From Nocardia vinacea (GTDB lineage Bacteria; Actinomycetota; Actinomycetes; Mycobacteriales; Mycobacteriaceae): DNA of 64,000 nt. The position numbers and the translations under genes are program-made. Below the pieces are notes generated by a model that searched no databases, was not told the origin of the DNA, and worked only from the letters and a program-made list of their open reading frames with translations. Position 1 is the stretch's first letter, and each line of letters starts with the position of its first letter. The stretch is taken from assembly GCF_035920345.1 (NCBI RefSeq), contig NZ_CP109149.1:6138001-6202000 (forward strand), in the 5' to 3' direction. Below are positions 54,851-64,000 of the stretch, piece by piece.

Positions 54851-55672
54851 CTAATTCAGACCGTCGATGAACGCGCTCACCTCGGCGACGAAACGGGTCC
54901 GATCCTCGATGAACAGCCCGTGCTGTGCGTCCTCCCAGAACGAGCCGCGGCCGTCGGGCACCGCGTCGAGAATGTAGCGACCGTTCTCGATCGGCACGAC
55001 CGGATCCTTGGTTCCGTGCAGGACCAGCACCGGAATGTCCAGGGCACGTAGCGTTTCGGTGTTGTCGACGGTCCGGTAGAACAGCGCCTTACGCACCCGG
55101 GGCGGCGTACCGAGGCTCGCACCGAAGATGCGCTGGGCATCGACGCCCTTGTCCGGACCGGGTCCGGTATTGGCATTGCCGAAGGCACCGAACGCGCGTA
55201 ACGCACGACCCGCACTCTCCTCGAAGACCCCGGGAATGGCCTCCTGCAAAGCCGAACCGGTCTCCGCACCGGGTGCGCGACCGATATTGGCCATCGAACC
55301 CGAGTAGACGACGCCCGCGACCGCGCCGGTGCCGTAGGCGGTCAGGTAGTCGCTGATCACGATGCCGCCGTAGGACCAGCCGAGCAGCACCGCATCGGAT
55401 TGGATGCCTTCGGCGGCGAGCACCGCGGCGATATCGGCGGCCCAGTTCTTCGGATCGTCGTAGCCGGTCTCCGGGGCGCCGGAGTAGCCGTGGCCGCGCA
55501 GGTCGACGGCGAGCACCCGGAAGCGCTCGCCCAGCTCGTCCGCGGCCGCGCCCCAGCACTGCAGATTGGCCGACCAACCGTGCACCAGCACCAGCGGCCT
55601 GCCGTCGGCCGGGCCACTGACCCGGTAGACGATGCTCGTTCCGTCCGCACTGACCGTTTCCCGAATAGCCAT
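54851..55672 (-). CDS. Alpha/beta-hydrolase
   Basis: A 273-residue hydrolase. The oxyanion block is LVHGWSANLQCW, the nucleophile Ser100 is in LGWSYGG, then the acid in LHGTKDPVVP and the His in DAQHGLFIED. Substrate unknown; perhaps an ester or epoxide. ATG 55672 is 6 nt from a TAGCCT -10 element, and hairpin element H copy B lies just upstream of that element. Confidence 0.82.
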   Translation of the reverse strand: MAIRETVSADGTSIVYRVSGPADGRPLVLVHGWSANLQCWGAAADELGERFRVLAVDLRGHGYSGAPETGYDDPKNWAADIAAVLAAEGIQSDAVLLGWSYGGIVISDYLTAYGTGAVAGVVYSGSMANIGRAPGAETGSALQEAIPGVFEESAGRALRAFGAFGNANTGPGPDKGVDAQRIFGASLGTPPRVRKALFYRTVDNTETLRALDIPVLVLHGTKDPVVPIENGRYILDAVPDGRGSFWEDAQHGLFIEDRTRFVAEVSAFIDGLN

Positions 55673-55678
55673 GCACCG

Positions 55679-55684
55679 AGGCTA
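55679..55684 (-). promoter_or_regulatory. -10 element TAGCCT of the alpha/beta-hydrolase gene
   Basis: On the minus strand TAGCCT lies 6 nt before the ATG; the H hairpin ends 7 nt further upstream. Confidence 0.5.
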
Positions 55685-55691
55685 GGCTCCC

Positions 55692-55812
55692 CCGCCTCCC
55701 CGCGCCTTTTGCCGGTCGTAAGTGCCACTGACGCCCTGTCGCGGGCCGGCGGTTAGCGACTGGCCGACTTCTGGATGTACCCGGCGAGTTACCCATGTAC
55801 TCACGAAATCAG
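55692..55812 (-). repeat. Composite element: 45-nt module plus hairpin element H, copy B
   Basis: On the minus strand the 45-nt module (55812-55768) is followed after 15 nt by the 61-nt hairpin (55752-55692) with arms CCGCCGGCCCGCG and CGCGGGGAGGCGG. The module matches the one at 44898-44942 at 37 of 45 positions. It occupies the divergent gap between the hydrolase and SDR genes. Confidence 0.8.
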
Positions 55813-55861
55813 GTCCTGCGTTGCATGCGGCAGCCGCGATCTTCGGCGATTACCCGGCATT

Positions 55862-55867
55862 TAGGAT
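55862..55867 (+). promoter_or_regulatory. -10 element TAGGAT of the SDR gene
   Basis: TAGGAT is followed by 8 nt and the ATG at 55876. Confidence 0.45.
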
Positions 55868-55875
55868 CGAAAGCT

Positions 55876-56610
55876 ATGAGCATTCGCACTGCCGTCGTGA
55901 CCGGAGCCAGCTCGGGAATCGGCGAAGCCACCGCCCGGGAACTCGCCAAGCAGGGCTACCACGTGGTCGTCGGTGCGCGCAGGCTCGATCGGTTGCGGCG
56001 CCTCGCCGACGAAATCGGCGGCACCGCACTCGAACTCGATGTGACCTCGGAAGATTCCGTACGCGCGTTCACCGATGCGATCGAGAACGCCGACGTGCTG
56101 GTCAACAATGCGGGCGGCGCGAAGGGGCTGACCCCGGTGGCCGAGGCGGATCTGGACGACTGGCGCTGGATGTGGGAAACCAATGTGCTCGGCACGCTGC
56201 GGGTGACCAAGGCGTTGCTGCCGAAGCTGATCGCCTCGGGCGACGGGCTCATCGTCACCATCACCTCGGTCGCCGCCTTCGAGGCCTACGACAACGGCTC
56301 CGGCTACACCTCGGCCAAGCACGCACAGGCCGTACTGCACCGCACATTGCGTGGCGAACTGCTCGGCCAGCCGGTGCGGCTCACCGAAATCGCGCCCGGC
56401 GCCGTGGAAACCGAGTTCTCGCTGGTGCGATTCGCCGGGGACGAGGAGCGTGCGGCCAAGGTGTACGAGGGCATTGACCCGCTGGTCGCGCAGGATATCG
56501 CGGAGATCATCGGGTTCGTGGCGTCGCGACCGTCACATGTGAATCTGGACCAGATCATCGTCAAGCCCCGCGACCAGGCCGGTCCGGGACGCTTCGCTCG
56601 CCGCGGCTGA
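55876..56610 (+). CDS. Short-chain dehydrogenase/reductase
   Basis: A 244-residue classical SDR: cofactor loop TGASSGIG (residues 9-16), VNNAGG, catalytic Ser in ITSVAAF, and YTSAK. The basic residue after the second strand (ARRLDRLRR) favours NADP. Substrate unknown (Rv0484c-like, recalled). A -10 element 8 nt upstream suggests a leaderless message. Confidence 0.87.
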   Translation: MSIRTAVVTGASSGIGEATARELAKQGYHVVVGARRLDRLRRLADEIGGTALELDVTSEDSVRAFTDAIENADVLVNNAGGAKGLTPVAEADLDDWRWMWETNVLGTLRVTKALLPKLIASGDGLIVTITSVAAFEAYDNGSGYTSAKHAQAVLHRTLRGELLGQPVRLTEIAPGAVETEFSLVRFAGDEERAAKVYEGIDPLVAQDIAEIIGFVASRPSHVNLDQIIVKPRDQAGPGRFARRG

Positions 56611-56622
56611 CCGAATCCACGA

Positions 56623-56684
56623 CCGCCGGCCCGGATGTGAACTCGGGTGGCACCCGACGACCGGCAAAAGACGCGGGGCGGCGG
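56623..56684 (+). repeat. Hairpin element H, copy C (upstream of mscL)
   Basis: Arms CCGCCGGCCCG and CGGGGCGGCGG enclose a perfect inner hairpin TCGGGT-GGC-ACCCGA and GACCGGCAAAAG. The 62-nt unit starts 13 bp after the SDR stop and ends 35 bp before the mscL ATG. The 45-nt module of copies B and D is absent. Confidence 0.8.
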
Positions 56685-56719
56685 ACAAGCATTTAGACCA
56701 GATTGGAGTAGCTCGGCTC

Positions 56720-57166
56720 ATGTTCAAAGGTTTCAAAGATTTCCTGATGCGCGGGAACGTTATCGATCTTGCGGTCGCGGTGGTCATGGGTACCGCGTTC
56801 ACCGCGGTGGTGACGGCTGTGACAAAGGGAATCGTCAATCCGCTGCTCGCGGTATTGGGTAAGACCAATGAGCTGGGACTCGGCGTTCAGCTGGTCTCGG
56901 ATAAGCCGGCCACCTTCATCGCGATCGGGCCGATCATCACCGCGCTCATCGACTTCGCGCTGGTCGCCGCGGTGCTGTACTTCGTGCTGATGGTGCCGAT
57001 GAAGACGCTGAAGAACCGCTTCGGCACCGCCAAGGTGGCCGAGCCGTCCGAGATCGAATTGCTCATCGAGATTCGCGATCTGCTCGCCAAGCAGCAGAAG
57101 GATTCGGTCGTCGACACCGAATCGTTCGGTAAGGACGGTTCGCTCGTCAAGGAGAACGCGCGGTAA
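56720..57166 (+). CDS. mscL: Large-conductance mechanosensitive channel MscL
   Basis: A 148-residue channel that opens on high membrane tension to release solutes after hypo-osmotic shock. The N-terminus is MFKGFKDFLMRGNVIDLAVA, followed by the first membrane helix with the gate Gly/Val/Ala pattern, a loop of about 40 residues, a second helix ending LMVPMKTL, and the cytoplasmic bundle IELLIEIRDLLAKQ. It is preceded by element H copy C and followed by a strong terminator. Confidence 0.92.
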   Translation: MFKGFKDFLMRGNVIDLAVAVVMGTAFTAVVTAVTKGIVNPLLAVLGKTNELGLGVQLVSDKPATFIAIGPIITALIDFALVAAVLYFVLMVPMKTLKNRFGTAKVAEPSEIELLIEIRDLLAKQQKDSVVDTESFGKDGSLVKENAR

Positions 57167-57187
57167 TCGCCACGCGCCGAATATGTT

Positions 57188-57225
57188 TCGCCCCCGCGCG
57201 GTTCTCCCGAGCGGGGGCGATTTTC
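57188..57225 (+). terminator. Intrinsic terminator after mscL
   Basis: TCGCCCCCGC and GCGGGGGCGA form a 10-bp stem across 13 nt, followed by TTTTCATT. It ends just before the convergent UvrA-like gene stop. Confidence 0.8.
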
Positions 57226-57227
57226 AT

Positions 57228-59696
<2,469 letters not shown>

Positions 59697-59882
59697 CTGG
59701 TCTCCATCTGGTTGCGCGGGCCGCATGCGCGGTCTCCGTCGGAGTCGACTAGCTCGATCTAATCAGCTTCGAGCAGTGCGTTTCGTATTTGTACGGCGGT
59801 GGTCGTGGCAATTGCTTGCCATTGGCTCGACGCCGGTGACCTGCGGTCGCCACCGGTGTCGAGCGCTGCGATTGCCCGAGGC

Positions 59883-60293
59883 TCAGCTCGATTGCTGGAT
59901 ACGGACCATGTTTCCGGCGGGATCGCGGAAGGCACAGTCGCGAACCCCGTATGGCTGATCGGTCGGCTCCTGGACGACCTCGGCATTGGTGGCCTGCACC
60001 TTCTCGAAGGTGGCGTCGACATCCTTGGTAGCCAGCAGGATGCTGGCGTAGGTGCCCTTGGCCATCATCTCGGCGATGGTGCGGCGCTCGTCGTCGGTGA
60101 TGCCGGGGTCCGCGGCCGGCGGGTGCAGGACGATGGATGTGCCGGGCTGGTCGACCGGGCCGACGGTGAGCCAGCGCATCCCGTTGAATCCGACGTCTTT
60201 GCGCAGCTCGAAGCCGAGGGCGTCGCGATAGAAGGCCAAGGCGGCCTCCGGGTCGTCCTGTGGGAGGAAGCTCGCTTGAATGATGATGTCCAT
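59883..60293 (-). CDS. VOC-family protein (PhnB/glyoxalase-like)
   Basis: A 136-residue VOC protein with FYRDALGFELRKD in the first module and PYGVRDCAFRDPAGNMVRI in the second. The family includes glyoxalase-like and antibiotic-binding proteins. It lies 20 bp behind an AraC-type regulator on the same strand, a pairing that often means regulated detoxification. Confidence 0.82.
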   Translation of the reverse strand: MDIIIQASFLPQDDPEAALAFYRDALGFELRKDVGFNGMRWLTVGPVDQPGTSIVLHPPAADPGITDDERRTIAEMMAKGTYASILLATKDVDATFEKVQATNAEVVQEPTDQPYGVRDCAFRDPAGNMVRIQQSS

Positions 60294-60313
60294 GGCATTC
60301 ACGCTAGTTGCGC

Positions 60314-60748
60314 CTAGGTGACCGGCGCTTCTCGATTCCTGATCGGTCTTGTCACCCGTTTTACGACGAGCGTCGGCAGATCCACCGTGGCGTGCTCGGC
60401 CTGCTCCCGGTAGGTGCTGGGCGGTAGGCCGACCAGTTCGGTGAACCGAGTGCTGAAGGTGCCCAGCGACTGGCAGCCGACGGCGAAACAGACCTCGGTA
60501 ACGCTGAGATCGCCGCGCCGCAACAGCGACATCGCGCGCTCGATGCGCCGCGTCATCAGGTAGGAGTACGGCGACTCGCCGTAGGCGAGCTTGAACTGGC
60601 GGCTCAAGTGACCGGCCGATATGTGCTCGTCGCGGGCCAGCCGCTCGACGTCGAGCGGCTGCGCGTACTCCCGGTCGATCCGGTCGCGGACACGACGCAG
60701 GCGAGCAAGCTCGCGCAGGTTGTCCTCCGTGGCTGGTCTGCTGGTCAC
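60314..60748 (-). CDS. AraC-family regulator (DNA-binding domain only)
   Basis: A 144-residue protein with two HTH motifs: LARDEHISAGHLSRQFKLAYG and VCFAVGCQSLGTFSTRFTELVG, the AraC/XylS signature. No effector domain precedes it, so it resembles MarA/SoxS-type regulators whose activity follows their amount. It is likely the regulator of the adjacent VOC gene. Confidence 0.87.
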   Translation of the reverse strand: MTSRPATEDNLRELARLRRVRDRIDREYAQPLDVERLARDEHISAGHLSRQFKLAYGESPYSYLMTRRIERAMSLLRRGDLSVTEVCFAVGCQSLGTFSTRFTELVGLPPSTYREQAEHATVDLPTLVVKRVTRPIRNREAPVT

Positions 60749-60786
60749 GTGACCGATCGTCGCATGTCGCGCCGGGTTTGCCTAGC

Positions 60787-62031
60787 TCAGCGGCCGCCGG
60801 CGGGCAGCGGCGGCACCGGTGTCGCGGACACCGGATTCTTGGGCTCGCCCTGCAATGCCGACAGCCCGGTCCAGGTATTCCAGTCGATGGTCCAGTCGTA
60901 GAGATCGCCATCGGCGGCCGACAGCGCGATCGACGTGCCGGTCACCTCGACCGGATCGCCGTAGAGCGCGGTCGGGAAGTAGGCCTGCGCGTCACTCGGC
61001 GACAGGTTGATGCAGCCGTTGGTGACATTCGAAGAGCCCTGTGCCGAAAGGGATTCCGGATTGGCGTGGATGAATTCGCCATTGTTCGAGATACGTACGG
61101 CCCAGCGTTCGCGAACATTGGTGTAGAACGGCGGATTCGACATCATGAAGTCTTCGTACTTCTCGGTGACGACGTGCACACCGGAGCGGGTGACATTGCG
61201 CGCCTCATTGCCCTCGCCGTAGCTGACCGGGATATCGACGACGACCTGTCCGTCGCGCACGACCTGCATGCGATGGCTCGGTGCGTTGGCCTTGACGATC
61301 TGACTGCGGCCGATGCGGAAATCCGAAGTGAGATCGGAATATCCGTAGTTTCCGCCGCCGAGATCCAGGCCGTAGAGCTTGGCCGCGACGTGCACGGTGG
61401 TGCCGGGCGCCCAGTAGTCTTTCGGCCGCCAGTGCACGCGCGAGCCGCCGTTGTCGTCCGGGAGCCAGCCCCACGCGCCCTCGGTCGGCGGATTGGTGGT
61501 GATGGTGAGCGCCTTCTCCACCGCGGCCTTGTTCTGCACAGATCCCTTGAACTGCAAGATGATCGGGGCGGCGATGCCGACTTCCTGGTTATCGGCGATA
61601 TTGAGCGTCGCGGGGAAGGTGTTCTTCGGTGCGATGGTGGTGAAGGTGCCGTCGATCGCGACCGGCTTGTGGTCGGGGCCGACCGCGGTGCCGGACCAGG
61701 TGTATTTGGCGTCGTAGCCGAGCGGTTCGGTGGTCTGGTAGCTGTGCTTGTCCGCGGCGAGTTGGCCGGCGACCTGCTTGCCGTTGACGTTGGTCAGCGC
61801 GATCTGATCGATAGTGCCGTCGGTGACGGTGACCGAGATCGGTGCGGTCGGATTGACGTTCTTGGCGTCGGCGCCCGGTGTCAGCGTGACCTTCGCAACG
61901 GGGGTGTTGTCTTTGGCGGAGTCGCTATTTCCGCCTTTGTCGGACGTGCATCCGGCCACCAGCGCGACTACCACGAGCAACACGGCGGAGACGGCGGCGG
62001 CCGGTCTGCGGATGACTGGACGATGGCTCAC
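60787..62031 (-). CDS. L,D-transpeptidase lipoprotein, LprQ-like
   Basis: A 414-residue exported cell-wall enzyme. The lipobox is VAGC (Cys28). Two Ig-like domains are followed by a YkuD catalytic domain with FIHANPESLSAQ and the catalytic Cys in SNVTNGCINLS. It makes 3-3 cross-links in peptidoglycan or attaches proteins (Rv0483-like, recalled). The motif has TNGC instead of SHGC. GTG 62031 is 7 nt from a TAAATT -10 element. Confidence 0.88.
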   Translation of the reverse strand: MSHRPVIRRPAAAVSAVLLVVVALVAGCTSDKGGNSDSAKDNTPVAKVTLTPGADAKNVNPTAPISVTVTDGTIDQIALTNVNGKQVAGQLAADKHSYQTTEPLGYDAKYTWSGTAVGPDHKPVAIDGTFTTIAPKNTFPATLNIADNQEVGIAAPIILQFKGSVQNKAAVEKALTITTNPPTEGAWGWLPDDNGGSRVHWRPKDYWAPGTTVHVAAKLYGLDLGGGNYGYSDLTSDFRIGRSQIVKANAPSHRMQVVRDGQVVVDIPVSYGEGNEARNVTRSGVHVVTEKYEDFMMSNPPFYTNVRERWAVRISNNGEFIHANPESLSAQGSSNVTNGCINLSPSDAQAYFPTALYGDPVEVTGTSIALSAADGDLYDWTIDWNTWTGLSALQGEPKNPVSATPVPPLPAGGR

Positions 62032-62038
62032 TTCATCG

Positions 62039-62044
62039 AATTTA
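62039..62044 (-). promoter_or_regulatory. -10 element TAAATT of the transpeptidase gene
   Basis: On the minus strand TAAATT is followed by 7 nt and the GTG at 62031. Confidence 0.5.
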
Positions 62045-62099
62045 CGCGGCGAAAACCGCCCGATTGGGCTGCGAAGAGTGTGGTGTCCGTTTCACCCGT

Positions 62100-63206
62100 T
62101 TAAAGATCCACCCCAATGGGTACCGGCTCCGGTTCGAGCCGAATACCGAATCGCTCGGCGACACCATCGCGGACCGTGCGGGCCAGTGCGACCAGATCGG
62201 CGGCGGTCGCACTGCCACGGTTGGTCAAGGCCAGCGTATGTTTCGTGGACAGCCGGGCCGGGGCGTCGGGGCCCGGAAAACCCTTGGCGAAGCCCGCCCG
62301 CTCGATGAGCCAGCCCGCGGAGAATTTGACGCCGTCGGGGGCCGGATAAGTCGGGATCGTGACGTCGCCCACATGGGCGATAATCGCAGCCTTCACTGCC
62401 TCGACGCGGTGGTGCGGAACGACCGGATTGGTGAAGAACGAGCCCGCACTCCAGGTGTCGTTGTCGTCGGGGTCGAGCACCATGCCCTTGCCCGCTCGCA
62501 ACTTCAGCACCGCCGCCCGGACCCGATCGGCGGGCCGGGAGTCACCGTTGCCCGCACCGAGTGCGTTCGCGAGTTCGCCGTAGCGCAGCGGTGCGCTCGC
62601 GCCGTCGGGATTGAGTGCGAAGTCCACCGCGAGCACCACGGCGGTATCGCGGTGCTTGAGTGCGCTGGTGCGGTAACCAAAGCCGAGTTCGGCCGGTTCG
62701 ACCCAGCGGATCTCGCCGCTCGCGCGATCCAGCAGGCGCACCCGGCGCAGCAGGCTTTCGACCTCCACGCCGTACGCGCCGACGTTCTGTACCGGCGTCG
62801 CACCGGCCGATCCGGGAATGCCCGACAGACATTCCAGCCCGCCGAGACCGGCCTCGATCGTGGCCGCGACCACCGCGTCCCAGTTCGCACCTGCCTCGGC
62901 GACGACACCGTCCGCGCCGATCTCGACCGCCTCGTTGCGCACCAGGACCACGACACCGTCGAAGCCGTCGTCGCCGATCAGCAGGTTGGATCCGCCCGCG
63001 AGCAGCAATAGTGGAATGCCCGCGGTGTCCAGCGTCCGGACCGTCGCGACCAGCGCTTCGGTCGTCGCACATTCCACGACCGTGGCCGGACCGCCGACCC
63101 GCAATGTGGTCAGCTCGGCCAGCCGCACCGATTCGCGCAGCCGCGCACCGCTATCGACCAGCAGCTCGCGCAGCCGGTCCGCCGACACCACCCGTGAAGT
63201 TCGCAC
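62100..63206 (-). CDS. murB: UDP-N-acetylenolpyruvoylglucosamine reductase
   Basis: MurB reduces UDP-GlcNAc-enolpyruvate to UDP-MurNAc with FAD and NADPH. The 368-residue protein has [21 protein letters not shown], the FAD-binding [19 protein letters not shown], and [10 protein letters not shown] with the catalytic Ser and a late Glu. GTG 63206 is preferred because a TACCGT -10 element lies 7 nt upstream; ATG 63233 would overlap the divergent gene's start. Confidence 0.9.
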   Translation of the reverse strand: MRTSRVVSADRLRELLVDSGARLRESVRLAELTTLRVGGPATVVECATTEALVATVRTLDTAGIPLLLLAGGSNLLIGDDGFDGVVVLVRNEAVEIGADGVVAEAGANWDAVVAATIEAGLGGLECLSGIPGSAGATPVQNVGAYGVEVESLLRRVRLLDRASGEIRWVEPAELGFGYRTSALKHRDTAVVLAVDFALNPDGASAPLRYGELANALGAGNGDSRPADRVRAAVLKLRAGKGMVLDPDDNDTWSAGSFFTNPVVPHHRVEAVKAAIIAHVGDVTIPTYPAPDGVKFSAGWLIERAGFAKGFPGPDAPARLSTKHTLALTNRGSATAADLVALARTVRDGVAERFGIRLEPEPVPIGVDL

Positions 63207-63213
63207 GCCCCAG

Positions 63214-63223
63214 ACGGTAGCCT
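63214..63223. promoter_or_regulatory. Overlapping divergent -10 elements for murB and the DUF2505 gene
   Basis: ACGGTAGCCT contains TACCGT on the minus strand (63214-63219, 7 nt to murB GTG) and TAGCCT on the plus strand (63218-63223, 8 nt to ATG 63232). They share the central TA, so one melted site may start both leaderless messages. Confidence 0.55.
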
Positions 63224-63231
63224 GTTCGACC

Positions 63232-63717
63232 ATGGCTACACCCCTGGCGTACACGGCTCGCTACTCGTATCCGGTTGCCGCCGTATGCGCGGCCTTCGCC
63301 GATGAGCAGTACTGGAAGGACCGCATCGCCGAAGTGGGTGGCGATAATGCCCGGCTGGATTCGGTCAGCGTCAACGGCGACCAGGTCGAGGTCGAGATGG
63401 TGCAGGTCATCGCCGCTGAGCTGCTGCCCGCCGCGATCACCGCGGTGCGGCCCGGCGATCTGATCATCCCACGCACCGAGAGCTGGACCGGCGATTCGGC
63501 CACCTTCACCGCGCGGGTGGAGGGTGCGCCCGCCGAGGTCCACGGGACCATCGAGCTCACGGCCGACGGCTCCGGTTCGGTGGCTGAGACCAAGGGCACC
63601 ATCGAGGTGAAGATTCCGCTCTTCGGCGGGAAGATCGAGGCGGCCATCGCGGAGCGGTTGACCGAACTGCTGGCGAACGAGGAAGAGTTCACGAACAACT
63701 GGCTCGCCCAGCACTGA
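63232..63717 (+). CDS. DUF2505-family protein
   Basis: A 161-residue protein with the DUF2505 layout: [50 protein letters not shown], and a C-terminal helix. The fold resembles SRPBCC ligand-binding proteins; function unknown. It diverges from murB with overlapping -10 elements. Confidence 0.82.
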   Translation: MATPLAYTARYSYPVAAVCAAFADEQYWKDRIAEVGGDNARLDSVSVNGDQVEVEMVQVIAAELLPAAITAVRPGDLIIPRTESWTGDSATFTARVEGAPAEVHGTIELTADGSGSVAETKGTIEVKIPLFGGKIEAAIAERLTELLANEEEFTNNWLAQH

Positions 63718-63746
63718 GCTTGGTCGGCCGTCCCGCAGGGCAGTGA

Positions 63747-64000
63747 TCACCCCAGGTGCGGGGTGGCGGGCGAGTTCGACGCCCACCAGCGATTCGACGC
63801 AAGTCCGGCGAGCACGGCTCCGATCGCGTTGACGAGGACATCGTCGACGGACGAGTGGCGGCCGATGCACAGCGCGAACTGCGACACCTCCACCACACTG
63901 GACAGCACCGCGCCGACCAGCAGCCGCCGCCACGGGTCTGCGAACCAGGCCCAACGCATCGGCAGCAGAAAGCCGAGTGCGGCGAATACCAACAGATTTC
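63747..64000 (-). CDS. VanZ-like membrane protein, 5' end missing
   Basis: The frame is open past base 64000 at the N-terminal side. The visible 83-84 residues have NLLVFAALGFLLPMRW, SSVVEVSQFALCIGRHSSVDDVLVN and a Gly-rich last helix, the VanZ-family core (E-x-x-Q and D-x-x-x-N). VanZ proteins affect glycopeptide tolerance or envelope lipids; the role here is unknown. Confidence 0.8.
   Translation of the reverse strand, partial: NLLVFAALGFLLPMRWAWFADPWRRLLVGAVLSSVVEVSQFALCIGRHSSVDDVLVNAIGAVLAGLASNRWWASNSPATPHLG

Overview
The window is high-GC actinobacterial chromosome, most likely from Nocardia or a close mycolic-acid relative. Reasons: a mycothiol gene (mshA), an L,D-transpeptidase lipoprotein, senX3-regX3, a rex-hemA-hemC-hemD operon, the tiny ribosomal protein bS22, several Nocardia-type secreted proteins, and many promoters of the form TANNNT-(6-8 nt)-ATG/GTG that imply leaderless mRNAs. 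From memory, much of the gene order matches M. tuberculosis Rv0481c-Rv0543c in inverted order (murB, lprQ, mshA, gpm1, senX3/regX3, ppx, proC, galE2-like, serB1-like, hemACDB, hemL, resA/ccdA/resB/ccsA, menA, menE). I see no rRNA, tRNA, CRISPR array, intact insertion sequence or prophage.

Layout. 1-9.6 kb: partial VOC protein, menE, a DrrA/DrrB-type ABC exporter, a very large BTAD/AAA regulator on the opposite strand, an SRPBCC protein and menA. 9.7-15.4 kb: an HTH-ClpN operon with two copies of one operator, a Cds1-like PLP enzyme, a BldC-type regulator, a decayed PIN-domain toxin and secreted or anchored proteins. 15.4-21.8 kb: a cytochrome c maturation operon (resA-ccdA-resB-ccsA) coupled upstream to hemL and a histidine phosphatase. 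22-26 kb: small secreted and membrane proteins, then hemB. 26.5-27.9 kb: a Sel1/TPR protein and a small basic protein. 28-33.5 kb: rex-hemA-hemC-cobA/hemD with a Rex operator, plus a glutaredoxin-like protein. 33.6-43.4 kb: serB-type phosphatase, acyltransferase, epimerase, bS22, HTH protein, proC, thioesterase, sugar isomerase, a low-complexity membrane protein and ppx. 43.5-57 kb: Cys-rich conserved protein, senX3-regX3 with a PHO-like box, HxlR/F420-type oxidoreductase pair, CocE-type hydrolase, gpmA, ROK, ybjN, mshA, alpha/beta hydrolase, SDR and mscL. 57-64 kb: UvrA/DrrC-like ATPase, VOC-AraC pair, lprQ-type transpeptidase, murB, DUF2505 and a partial VanZ protein.

Together the genes serve menaquinone synthesis, heme synthesis under redox control, cytochrome c assembly, envelope and mycothiol synthesis and phosphate sensing. 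Most neighbouring same-strand genes overlap by ATGA or GTGA, so translation is probably coupled along operons.

The most unusual content is repeated non-genic structure. (1) Four copies of an ~80-100 bp cassette encode a 26-33 codon mini-ORF starting (M/V)SERSER or a variant; its stop overlaps the start of the next gene, and twice its start also overlaps the stop of the previous gene. (2) Four copies of a 61-62 nt element with compensatory pairing lie mostly just upstream of promoters or starts (proC, an alpha/beta hydrolase, mscL, and one in a convergent gap); two copies carry an extra conserved 45 nt module at the same spacing. (3) Three copies of a ~31 bp palindromic repeat occur, one inserted in frame in a gene. 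(4) A long inverted-repeat element fills two convergent gaps.
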